A DNA stretch of 7,145 nt, from NCBI GenBank assembly GCA_910587905.1, contig CAJUOF010000303.1:1-7145 (forward strand), in the 5' to 3' direction. Numbering within the stretch: the stretch's first letter is position 1; the number at the start of each line of letters is the position of its first letter. Position numbers and translations under genes: made by a program. The notes beneath the pieces were generated by a model that ran no database searches, was not told the origin of the DNA, and saw only the letters and a program-made list of their open reading frames with translations. The DNA comes from an uncultured Lachnospiraceae bacterium. GTDB lineage: Bacteria > Bacillota_A > Clostridia > Lachnospirales > Lachnospiraceae. Below, piece by piece: positions 1 through 5,900 of this stretch.

Positions 1-257
1 AGAATGACACGGGGAACAAGCACAGCCCCACAGTGATCTGCGCGGCCATTACTTCCAGAATGAACAAGGCGAAGCTGCCGACCCATGTGGAGCTCAGGGC
101 AGATCGGTGCCAGATGGTCAAGGATTCTGTGATTTTGCTGGAACAGCTCCGGACCATCGACAAGCAAAGGCTGAAGGAAAAAATATGTCATCTGGATGAG
201 GTGCTTCTCAGTAAAGTAAATACAGCGCTGTTAATCAGCCTTGACCTGTTTACATAG
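1..257 (+). CDS. mazF: MazF/PemK-family mRNA interferase toxin (EndoA/NdoA type), 5'-truncated
   Basis: The C-terminal 84 residues of a MazF-type toxin are visible; the gene starts left of the window, and bases 1-2 end a split codon. Reading from base 3, the protein begins NDTGNKHSPTVICAAITS and continues through KAKLPTHVEL and DSVILLEQLRTIDKQRL, which closely matches the Bacillus EndoA (NdoA) pattern. MazF proteins are ribosome-independent endoribonucleases that cut single-stranded mRNA at short specific sites and are held inactive by a MazE-type antitoxin. The Thr of AAIT (codon 51-53) corresponds to the catalytic Thr of the family; the catalytic Arg lies before the window. The coding frame is intact to the TAG stop. 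The antitoxin, if adjacent, would be off the left edge. The CorC-like gene starts 35 nt downstream on the same strand, so cotranscription is likely. Confidence 0.93.
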   Translation, partial: NDTGNKHSPTVICAAITSRMNKAKLPTHVELRADRCQMVKDSVILLEQLRTIDKQRLKEKICHLDEVLLSKVNTALLISLDLFT

Positions 258-292
258 GTCTTCGGCAAAAGAAAAGGAGTTGGGAGAGAAAC

Positions 293-1618
293 ATGGACGA
301 TGGGTATTCGCCCTGGAGTTTGCTTTTGTTGGTTGGAATGATCGTCATTGAGATGATCCTTTACGGCTTTGAGGCGGCCATTCACGAGCTGTCTGTCACG
401 GAGCTTCAGAAACGGAAGGAGGAGGGGGATCAACGGGCGGGAAAGCTTTTGCACATGCTTGGCCGTTCCTTCACCTATTCTTCCGTGGTCCTGATTGCAG
501 CTATTTTAAACGGGTTGTTTGCCGGGGCCGTGCTTCTCAGGCAGGGACAGCTTTTTCTGTTACATAGCCTGTTCGGAGAGGGACAGGAGATTGGAATGAG
601 GGGAGGTCTGCTCTTAGCACTCTCGGCGTTATTGCTTCTTTTGCTGCTGGTCGTCGGAATGGTGTCGGCAAAGCGGATTGCGGTCAGATATTCGAGGGGC
701 TGGGCCTATAAGCTTTATCCGGTGGTGCGGGTGATTTCACTTCCCTACTACCCATTCGCCTGTCTGGCCGGTTTGTCCTCCCGTCTCATTGCCGGAATTT
801 TTAAGGCCGGGCCCGGCTCCGGAACGGACAATGTGACAGAAGAGGATATTATGACCATGGTCAATGAAGGCCATGAGCAGGGGGTCATTGAGGCCAGCGA
901 GGCGGAAATGATCACCAATATTTTTGAGTTTGATGACAAAGATGCCGGGGATATCATGACCCACAGGAGTAATATTGTGGCTTTGAGCGAGGAATTGACT
1001 CTCGACGAGGCCCTGGAGATCATGCTGGATGGGAGCAATTCCCGGTATCCGGTTTACAAAGAGAATCTGGATGACATTACCGGAATCGTTCATTTGAAGG
1101 ATGCAGTGTTGTATCAGAAACGGAAGGGCCTGGGGGACCGAAAGCTGAAGGAGCTTGGCGGGCTCCTCAGAAGGGCGCCGTTTATTCCGGTGACGAGAAA
1201 CATAAGGAAGCTCTTTGAAGTGATGCGTTTAAAGAAGATCCAGATGGTGATTGTCATTGACGAGTATGGTCAGGTGGAAGGGCTCATCACCATGGAGGAC
1301 ATTCTGGAGGAGATCGTCGGAAATATTTTGGATGAGTATGACGAGGAAGAGGCTTACATCCGCAGGCAGGGAGATGGATGGCTGATGGAGGGGATTGCAC
1401 CTCTTTCAGATGTGGAAAAGCTGTTGGACTTAGAGTTCGGGGAGGATTATGATACCTTGAACGGATTTCTGATCTCCAGATTGGATCGGATTCCCTCCCA
1501 GGAAGAGAGGCCCGATCTGATCTACGGGGGCTACCGTTTTCTGGTACTCAAGGTGGAGAATAAGATGATAAGTCTTGTACGGGTTGAGCGGCTTCCAGAG
1601 GAAAAAGAGGATGAATAA
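293..1618 (+). CDS. CorC/HlyC (CNNM)-family membrane protein with paired CBS domains, divergent
   Basis: This is a 441-residue integral membrane protein. An N-terminal DUF21/CNNM-like region (about 1-175) has hydrophobic segments near 8-30, 65-85, 103-127 and 143-165. A CBS pair follows: about 221-275 (IMTHRSNIVAL, SRYPVYKENLDDITGIVHLKD) and 293-350 (FIPVTRNIRKLFEVM, VIDEYGQVEGLITMEDIL). The CorC_HlyC domain spans about 360-435. The family includes CorC/CNNM Mg2+ exporters, in which the CBS pair senses nucleotide. The membrane part is atypical: the usual GE-x-x-PK motif reads GMVSAK (122-127), and the first helix has LYGFEAAI in place of the common SASE/AAE-x-AL, so ion transport cannot be assumed. 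The start is supported by GGGAG (282-286), 6 nt before ATG. The stop overlaps the MATE gene by 8 nt. Confidence 0.85.
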   Translation: MDDGYSPWSLLLLVGMIVIEMILYGFEAAIHELSVTELQKRKEEGDQRAGKLLHMLGRSFTYSSVVLIAAILNGLFAGAVLLRQGQLFLLHSLFGEGQEIGMRGGLLLALSALLLLLLLVVGMVSAKRIAVRYSRGWAYKLYPVVRVISLPYYPFACLAGLSSRLIAGIFKAGPGSGTDNVTEEDIMTMVNEGHEQGVIEASEAEMITNIFEFDDKDAGDIMTHRSNIVALSEELTLDEALEIMLDGSNSRYPVYKENLDDITGIVHLKDAVLYQKRKGLGDRKLKELGGLLRRAPFIPVTRNIRKLFEVMRLKKIQMVIVIDEYGQVEGLITMEDILEEIVGNILDEYDEEEAYIRRQGDGWLMEGIAPLSDVEKLLDLEFGEDYDTLNGFLISRLDRIPSQEERPDLIYGGYRFLVLKVENKMISLVRVERLPEEKEDE

Positions 1619-2984
1619 GAAGATAAAAACGATTTTTTCAGATCCGGTTTTCCTGAGGAAAACGGTGATGATTGCAGTGCCTGTGGCAGCGCAGGCACTT
1701 TTAAATACTGTGACCAATATGGTGGACACACTGATGATCGGGACCTTGGGAGAGACGGTGATTGCCGGCGTGGGCCTTGCAAACAAGGTGTTTTTTGTGT
1801 TCAACCTGTTGATTTTTGGCATTGCCAGCGGTTCCTCCGTCTTGAGCGCTCAGTTTTGGGGTAATCATGACACGAAAAATATCCGGAAGGTGCTGGGGCT
1901 TTCCCTGCTGCTGGGACTGGCCGGTTCCCTGTTTTTTGTACTGCCAGGCCTTTTTGCGCCGAGGGCTGTGATGCGGATCTTCACGGACAGTCCGGCATCT
2001 TCGGGGGCGGGGGCGGAATATCTGCGGCTGGTTTGCCTGAGTTACCCTTTCACAGCAGTCACTAACATATATGTGGCAGTTATGCGCTCCATGGGGCGGG
2101 TGAAAACGCCGGTGGTCACCAGCATGATTGCGATCTTTGTCAATATTTTATTGAATTATACGCTGATCTTTGGGCATTTTGGGGCTCCGGCCCTGGGAGT
2201 CACCGGCGCGGCCATTGCGACCCTCACGGCGCGCATTGTGGAAATGACTTGCATTTTTATCTATACATATGGCTGGAAAACGGAGCTGGCGGCAAAATTC
2301 TCTGAGTTTTTTGGCTATTCCTCCAGTCTGCTGAAAGAATACATCAAGACCTCCCTCCCTGTGATCGGCAATGAATTTATGTGGGGGCTGGGCGTGACCA
2401 TGTATTCCTTGGCCTACGGCAGGATGGGGGACACGGCGGTGGCGGCCATCACCATCTCCCAGACCATTCAGGATATGATCCTGGTGTTTTTCCAGGGGAT
2501 CTCGGCGGCATCGTCCGTGATTCTCGGGAATGAGCTTGGCGCGGGCAGGACCAAGGAGGCGGAGGCGGATGCCTCCAGGCTGCGGTGGCTCCAAGTGCTC
2601 TTCTCTGTGGCCTTGGGCGTATTTTGTATCTTGACGAGGAATCTATTGGTGAGCATCTACGATGTGTCCGATGAGGTCTTTCGGGAAGCTTCCCTGTGTA
2701 TGGTGGTGTACGGACTCTTCCTTCCTTTTAAAATGTTGAACCTCGTAGTGATCGTCGGAGTTCTAAGGAGCGGCGGTGACACCCGGTTCTGCCTGCTTGT
2801 CGACACGGGAAGTGTTTGGCTCATCGGCGTGCCACTGACGTTCCTCGGCGCCCTGTTTTTCCGTTTTCCCATTCATTTGGTGTTTGCCATGACCATGACG
2901 GAGGAGGTGGTCAAATTTTTCGTTGCCTATTGGAGGTATAAAAAGAGGCGTTGGCTTAAGAATCTGGCGGCAGGGATTTTATAG
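1611..2984 (+). CDS. MATE-family multidrug/toxin efflux transporter
   Basis: This 457-residue polytopic membrane protein has the two-lobe layout and normal length (about 450) of MATE exporters, which use Na+ or H+ gradients to extrude cationic compounds. Family signatures are VDTLMIGTLGETVIAGVGLA (39-58), YVAVMRSMGRVKTP (154-167), the end of lobe one LNYTLIFGHFGAPALGVTGA (181-200), the lobe-two motif GNELGAGRTKEA (306-317) and GVLRSGGDTRF (383-393). The C-terminus is basic (RYKKRRWLK). ATG at 1611 is preferred over an in-frame TTG at 1575: the protein then starts MNKKIKTIF, and AGAGGA at 1597-1602 sits 8 nt upstream. The start lies inside the end of the CorC-like gene, which points to translational coupling. 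The substrate cannot be told from sequence. Confidence 0.93.
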   Translation: MNKKIKTIFSDPVFLRKTVMIAVPVAAQALLNTVTNMVDTLMIGTLGETVIAGVGLANKVFFVFNLLIFGIASGSSVLSAQFWGNHDTKNIRKVLGLSLLLGLAGSLFFVLPGLFAPRAVMRIFTDSPASSGAGAEYLRLVCLSYPFTAVTNIYVAVMRSMGRVKTPVVTSMIAIFVNILLNYTLIFGHFGAPALGVTGAAIATLTARIVEMTCIFIYTYGWKTELAAKFSEFFGYSSSLLKEYIKTSLPVIGNEFMWGLGVTMYSLAYGRMGDTAVAAITISQTIQDMILVFFQGISAASSVILGNELGAGRTKEAEADASRLRWLQVLFSVALGVFCILTRNLLVSIYDVSDEVFREASLCMVVYGLFLPFKMLNLVVIVGVLRSGGDTRFCLLVDTGSVWLIGVPLTFLGALFFRFPIHLVFAMTMTEEVVKFFVAYWRYKKRRWLKNLAAGIL

Positions 2985-3009
2985 GGAAACGCTGATTAAA
3001 GTGTTTCCC
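2984..3009 (+). terminator. Possible weak transcription end signal after the MATE gene
   Basis: A perfect 7-bp inverted repeat (GGGAAAC, 2984-2990; GTTTCCC, 3003-3009) with a 12-nt loop begins at the last base of the MATE stop codon. No T-run follows, so it is not a classical rho-independent terminator. It could be a weak terminator or an mRNA-stabilising hairpin. The rest of this 185-nt gap holds small GC-rich imperfect repeats and the yebC promoter. Confidence 0.35.
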
Positions 3010-3062
3010 GCACCGGATTTGTGCCGCAGAGCCGGCGGGGAGAGATTTTGACGGATTTATGC

Positions 3063-3091
3063 TTGTCAGAAGGATAGAAAAATGTTAGAAT
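3063..3091 (+). promoter_or_regulatory. Sigma-A-type promoter of yebC
   Basis: TTGTCA (3063-3068) and TAGAAT (3086-3091) are separated by exactly 17 nt, and each matches 5 of 6 consensus bases. The predicted transcript start is near 3098, giving a leader of about 70 nt. This argues against an in-frame ATG at 3098 as the yebC start, because that codon would lie at the very 5' end of the message. Confidence 0.8.
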
Positions 3092-3169
3092 TAGCAGATG
3101 AAAACGTTCATAGGCATAAAAGCCATAGAGCAATTGTTTCGAGAAAGGTTCGGAAAAGGAGAAATCAGT

Positions 3170-3898
3170 ATGTCAGGACATTCCAAGTTTGCAAATATCA
3201 AGCATAAGAAAGAGAAAAATGATGCGGCCAAAGGCAAGATCTTTACGGTGATCGGCCGCGAGATCGCCGTGGCGGTGAAGGAGGGCGGGGCGGATCCGGC
3301 CAACAATAGCCGCCTTAGGGACGTGATCGCCAAGGCGAAGGCCAACAACATGCCCAACGACACCATTGAGCGCGGAATCAAAAAGGCGGCAGGCGACGCA
3401 AACTCTGTCAATTACGAGAGCATTACCTATGAAGGCTATGGCCCAAGCGGTATCGCCATCATCGTGGATGCGCTGACCGACAATAAGAATCGGACCGCCT
3501 CCAACGTCCGCAACGCCTTCACCAAGGGCGGTGGCAATGTGGGAACTACCGGGTGTGTGTCCTTCATGTTTGACAAGAAGGGGCAGATTATCATTGACAA
3601 GGAAGAGTGTGAGATGGATGCCGACGATCTGATGATGATGGCACTTGACGCCGGCGCCGAGGACTTCTCCGAGGAAGAAGACAGCTTTGAGATCACCACG
3701 GCCCCGGAGGATTTCAGCCAAGTCAGGGAAGCCCTGGAGAAGGAGAATCTTCCCATGGCGAGCGCGGAAGTGACCATGATCCCTCAGACCTGGGTGTCCC
3801 TCACGGATGAGCAGGACATCAAGATGATGAACCGGATTCTGGACCTTCTCGACGAGGATGACGACGTGCAGGAGGTGTACCATAACTGGGAGGAGTAA
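3170..3898 (+). CDS. yebC: YebC/TACO1-family protein
   Basis: The 242-residue protein starts MSGHSKFANIKHKKEKNDAA, the family's signature N-terminus, and continues with GKIFTVIGREIAVAVKEGG, RLRDVIAKAKANNMPNDTIE, YEGYGPSGIAIIVDALTDN and KGGGNVGTTGCVSFMF. The acidic C-terminus ends EVYHNWEE. Length is normal for the family. YebC proteins were long annotated as transcriptional regulators; TACO1 is a mitochondrial translational activator, and bacterial members have more recently been linked to relieving ribosome stalling at proline stretches. A cytoplasmic role in translation is therefore the likelier one. The start is fixed by AAGGAG (3156-3161), 8 nt before ATG; an in-frame extension back to 3098 adds 24 non-family residues and is rejected. 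It appears monocistronic, with its own promoter and terminator. Confidence 0.96.
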   Translation: MSGHSKFANIKHKKEKNDAAKGKIFTVIGREIAVAVKEGGADPANNSRLRDVIAKAKANNMPNDTIERGIKKAAGDANSVNYESITYEGYGPSGIAIIVDALTDNKNRTASNVRNAFTKGGGNVGTTGCVSFMFDKKGQIIIDKEECEMDADDLMMMALDAGAEDFSEEEDSFEITTAPEDFSQVREALEKENLPMASAEVTMIPQTWVSLTDEQDIKMMNRILDLLDEDDDVQEVYHNWEE

Positions 3899-3914
3899 AG
3901 GCGAAAAAAGAGTG

Positions 3915-3941
3915 AAAGGGCAGCCTGTGGGCTGTCTTTTT
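3915..3941 (+). terminator. Rho-independent terminator of yebC
   Basis: GGGCAGCC (3918-3925) pairs with GGCTGTCT (3930-3937) around a TGTG loop. The 8-bp stem contains two G-U pairs. The flanking AAA and TTTT extend the stem, and a T-run reaches 3941. It begins 17 nt after the yebC stop. Confidence 0.9.
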
Positions 3942-3991
3942 CATTGTCGGGAGACATTTGATACAGGTATTAAAAAAGCTCAAATGGAATT

Positions 3992-4019
3992 TTGATTTTT
4001 TGAAAAAATTTTATAAGAT
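3992..4019 (+). promoter_or_regulatory. Possible promoter of the 73-residue protein gene
   Basis: An AT-rich block contains TTGATT (3992-3997) and TAAGAT (4014-4019) with a 16-nt spacer, each matching 4 of 6 consensus bases. An overlapping TATAAG at 4012-4017 would leave only 14 nt. A promoter is needed here because the yebC terminator lies upstream, but the exact boxes are uncertain. Confidence 0.4.
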
Positions 4020-4080
4020 TTCAGCGTACACAGGCAGGGCGTCGGCTGGAGCCTATGATTAATACGCGGGAGGAATGCTT

Positions 4081-4302
4081 ATGAATCGGAATCAGGTGTT
4101 GGAGGAATTAAATGAACTGGTATCGGAATTGGAGGGGATGACAATCATAGCTGGTCTGTTGGAACAGGAATGTGGACAGACAGGAAAGTCCAGGGAATGT
4201 TCTCTGATGTTTTTGATTGAAAAGAATCTGGAGAGAATGTGCGAAAAGACAAAAGAGATCAGTGAGATGGTCGGGAAAGAAATCTTGTGCATGAGAGTAT
4301 AA
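4081..4302 (+). CDS. Small helical hypothetical protein (73 aa)
   Basis: I do not recognise this protein. It begins MNRNQVLEELNELVSELEGM and ends KEILCMRV. It is rich in Glu, Leu and Met, has three Cys-containing patches (C31, C40, C54) plus C70, and looks like two or three amphipathic helices. It has no signal peptide or membrane segment, so it is probably cytoplasmic. ATG at 4081 is chosen over 4075 because GGGAGGA (4068-4074) lies 6 nt before 4081 but directly abuts 4075. It is convergent with the XRE regulator and shares a hairpin with it. Strong initiation signals and a following terminator support expression. A role with the neighbouring regulator is only a guess from position. Confidence 0.65.
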   Translation: MNRNQVLEELNELVSELEGMTIIAGLLEQECGQTGKSRECSLMFLIEKNLERMCEKTKEISEMVGKEILCMRV

Positions 4303-4310
4303 CAGGAAAA

Positions 4311-4357
4311 CGGCAGCGGAATGAGAGTGTAACACACCTGCTGCCGGTTTATTTTTT
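4311..4357. terminator. Hairpin between convergent genes, probable bidirectional terminator
   Basis: CGGCAGC (4311-4317) and GCTGCCG (4340-4346) form a perfect 7-bp stem. The loop contains a small inner stem (GTGT 4327-4330, ACAC 4334-4337). On + it is followed by GTTTATTTTTT; on - it is followed by TTTTCC. It therefore suits termination of the small + gene and, more weakly, of the minus-strand XRE gene, whose stop codon (4349-4351) lies within the T-tract. Confidence 0.75.
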
Positions 4358-4573
4358 GGGAAACCTTGTCTTTATGCTGCTTGCCCCGGTGATATAGTCC
4401 ATGGACACGTCGTAAAATTTTGCCAGGATCATAATGTTATCGATGGGGATCCTGGTCTTGCCCGATTCGTAGTCGGCGTAGGTGCGCTGGCCGATATGCA
4501 GAAGGTCGGCAACCTTTTGCTGTGTCATAGAATGGTCTTCCCGGATTTCCCGGATTCTCTCATTATACTTCAT
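4349..4573 (-). CDS. Small XRE-family (Cro/CI-type) HTH transcriptional regulator
   Basis: This 74-residue protein is essentially one HTH_3 domain. It starts MKYNERIREIREDHSMTQQK, then has VADLLHIGQRTYADYESGKT, where the second and recognition helices fall, and RIPIDNIMILAKFYDVSMDY with ITG. The Q-x-x-V-A-x-x-L and Y-E-S-G-x-x-x-P pattern is typical of Cro/CI repressors. There is no extra effector domain; the tail is SSIKTRFPKK. ATG at 4573 is favoured over 4579 because GGAGG (4584-4580) abuts the upstream ATG but lies 6 nt from 4573. An open frame extends far upstream, but there it is antisense to the secreted protein gene. It is divergent from that gene, with a palindrome in the intervening promoter, so local repression is likely. 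Only a -10-like TATACT (4596-4591) is seen on its own strand. Confidence 0.9.
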   Translation of the reverse strand: MKYNERIREIREDHSMTQQKVADLLHIGQRTYADYESGKTRIPIDNIMILAKFYDVSMDYITGASSIKTRFPKK

Positions 4574-4615
4574 AAGCATCCTCCGAATCAAGTATAAAGG
4601 AAGGTCGGAAAAATC

Positions 4616-4644
4616 TTGACAAATAGAGTCATAAACTCTAAAAT
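4616..4644 (+). promoter_or_regulatory. Sigma-A-type promoter of the secreted ChW protein
   Basis: TTGACA (4616-4621, 6 of 6) and TAAAAT (4639-4644, 5 of 6) are separated by exactly 17 nt. The predicted start is near 4651, leaving a leader of about 34 nt that contains the AAGGAGG ribosome binding site (4667-4673). This is the strongest promoter in the window. Confidence 0.88.
4624..4640. promoter_or_regulatory. Palindromic operator candidate inside the ChW gene promoter
   Basis: TAGAGT (4624-4629), CATAA spacer, ACTCTA (4635-4640): a perfect 6-bp inverted repeat of 17 bp overall. It fills the spacer and overlaps the first two bases of the -10 box, so a bound dimer would block RNA polymerase. 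The small XRE gene starts about 50 bp away in the opposite direction, which makes its product the natural candidate ligand. Binding is inferred. Confidence 0.55.
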
Positions 4645-4684
4645 GAAATGGAAAACAGAAAATGATAAGGAGGATGGATTTCTT

Positions 4685-5554
4685 ATGGTACAAAGATTGA
4701 AACAGAGAATTATGGCGGTGTTCTTGGCGGGAATGATCGTGTTGTTTCTGTCTGGGTATCTGCCGGGCGCAGAGGCGGCGTCGGCGTCGGATGTTTCTGT
4801 CCGCTACACTTCCCACGTCCAGTCCATTGGCTGGCAGGGGTGGGTACAGGACGGAACCCCCTCCGGTACAAGCGGAAAATCGAAGAGGCTGGAGGGAATT
4901 CGGATCCAGATCCAGGGCAATCCGAACCTGGGCGTCCGGTATACGACACACTGTCAGTCCTACGGATGGCAGCGTTGGTCTTCCAACGGTGAAATGAGCG
5001 GGACGGAAGGGGAAGCAAAACGGCTGGAAGCGATCAAGATTCAGTTGACCGGAGCGGACGCATCCAAGTACGATATTTATTACCGGGTACATGCGCAGAG
5101 CTACGGCTGGCTCTCCTGGGCAAAGAACGGACAGGCCGCGGGCAGCGCCGGCCATGCAAAACGACTGGAAGCGATCCAGATCGTAGTGGTGCCGAAAGGG
5201 GAGAAGCCGGCAGAGAATCTTGCGGGGATTTCCTCCGGGAATGCCAAGACCTATATTTACAGGACAGGAGGCGAAAATCCTGAGATTCCCGGGGAAACCG
5301 TTACGAACATATTCTATAAAACCCATGTACAGAGTCTGGGATGGCAGGGCTGGAAGTCGAATGGGGGAATGTCAGGAACCAGCGGGAAGGCAAAACGGCT
5401 GGAGGGAATCTATATCACGCTGAGCAATAAGCAGCATAGCGCTGGCATTGATGTCATGAAGGCGGCCATCGGAGGAACGGCTCCGGCCGGCAAAGAAATT
5501 ATGATTGCTCCGATCCTGGTTACGCAGGAGAATGTGGACGAATATTTGAAATGA
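4685..5554 (+). CDS. Secreted protein with four ChW (clostridial hydrophobic W) repeats
   Basis: The 289-residue product has a signal peptide: a basic start MVQRLKQR, a hydrophobic core MAVFLAGMIVLFLSGYL, and an A-E-A site suggesting cleavage after residue 31. Four 38-residue ChW repeats follow at 39-76, 84-121, 131-168 and 209-246, each with H-x-Q-S-x-GW, W and KRLE-x-I. Residues 169-208 form a linker with KTYIYRTGGENPEIPG, and the tail 247-289 matches nothing I know. ChW repeats are found mainly in clostridial extracellular proteins and are thought to mediate surface or polysaccharide interactions. No catalytic domain, LPXTG motif or transmembrane anchor is seen, so it is probably released or non-covalently held. 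ATG at 4685 has AAGGAGG 11 nt upstream. An open frame reaches back to 4616, but that is inside the promoter. Confidence 0.9.
   Translation: MVQRLKQRIMAVFLAGMIVLFLSGYLPGAEAASASDVSVRYTSHVQSIGWQGWVQDGTPSGTSGKSKRLEGIRIQIQGNPNLGVRYTTHCQSYGWQRWSSNGEMSGTEGEAKRLEAIKIQLTGADASKYDIYYRVHAQSYGWLSWAKNGQAAGSAGHAKRLEAIQIVVVPKGEKPAENLAGISSGNAKTYIYRTGGENPEIPGETVTNIFYKTHVQSLGWQGWKSNGGMSGTSGKAKRLEGIYITLSNKQHSAGIDVMKAAIGGTAPAGKEIMIAPILVTQENVDEYLK
4799..5422 (+). repeat. Four ChW repeat units (protein-level repeats)
   Basis: The units are 4799-4912, 4934-5047, 5075-5188 and 5309-5422, each 114 nt (38 codons). Units 1 and 4 share GWQGW, GTSGK and KRLEGI. Units 2 and 3 share QSYGW and AKRLEAI. Linkers are 7, 9 and 40 residues. 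The repeats are conserved in protein rather than in DNA, so they are old duplications and not a DNA tandem array. Confidence 0.9.
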
Positions 5555-5565
5555 TTTGACGCGAT

Positions 5566-5600
5566 TGGAGAGCCGGACATTTGTCCGACTCTCCAGTTTC
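5566..5600 (+). terminator. Probable terminator of the ChW protein gene
   Basis: TGGAGAG (5566-5572) pairs with CTCTCCA (5589-5595), and inside it CGGAC (5574-5578) pairs with GTCCG (5583-5587) around ATTT. The stem has 12 pairs with one C-A mismatch and starts 11 nt after the stop. It is followed only by GTTTC, so the U-tract is weak, but the stem is very stable and well placed. Confidence 0.65.
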
Positions 5601-5900
5601 ATGACAACGAAATGTTTGTAAAGATTTTATACAAGGAACAGGAAGGATACGGATGGCAGTTTATACGAAACGAAATGCGGATTGGCTGCAGTGGATTGCA
5701 CCGGAGCGGTTTCAGGATGCGGAGCTTTTCCGCATTGTAACTTTTTTTGTTTTTCATTGTCCCTGTCCGGGGCTTTCGTCCATGGGAAAAAGTCTTGAGG
5801 AATATGGCTGGCATACGCCTTGGAAAAAACCATGTTACCTGAATCGGGGGAATGTGAGTATAAAAGAGACTTACGGTCATAAAAACCATGAGGCTTTTCT
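5601..5900. other. Gap of about 300 nt without a convincing gene
   Basis: The best + candidate starts at ATG 5653 after a good GGAAGG (5641-5646, 6 nt spacing) and would encode 96 residues (MAVYTKRNADWLQW...). It runs across a terminator-like hairpin and T-run at 5717-5754 and ends at 5943 inside the 3' end of the opposing ATPase gene, and its sequence matches no family I recognise. A second + frame (5612-5740, 42 codons) has no ribosome binding site. No promoter or RNA gene is evident. It may be decayed sequence. Confidence 0.45.
5717..5754 (+). terminator. Terminator-like hairpin with T-run in the gene-poor gap
   Basis: ATGCGGA (5717-5723) and TCCGCAT (5729-5735) form a perfect 7-bp stem with a 5-nt loop. 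Five bases later comes CTTTTTTTGTTTTTC (5741-5755). The gap between stem and T-run is longer than ideal. Its client transcript is unclear; it could back up the ChW gene terminator or end a lost or short transcript. Confidence 0.5.

Noticed and set aside
3098..3169. N-terminal extension of yebC from an in-frame ATG at 3098
   Set aside because: The extension has no family similarity, the ATG falls at the predicted transcript start, and a strong ribosome binding site precedes the canonical MSGHSK start at 3170.
3173..3883. 236-residue minus-strand open frame antisense to yebC
   Set aside because: It mirrors a highly conserved yebC coding sequence, is rich in His/Leu/Val as expected of an antisense shadow, and has no ribosome binding site or family match.
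4580..5326. Long minus-strand open frame upstream of the XRE gene
   Set aside because: It is antisense to the signal peptide and repeats of the ChW gene, is of low-complexity Arg/Pro/Leu character and matches no family; the real start is next to GGAGG at 4580-4584.
5616..5634. TTGTA-N9-TACAA inverted repeat as an operator
   Set aside because: Only 5-bp arms with a long AT-rich spacer and no promoter or gene start close by; likely chance.
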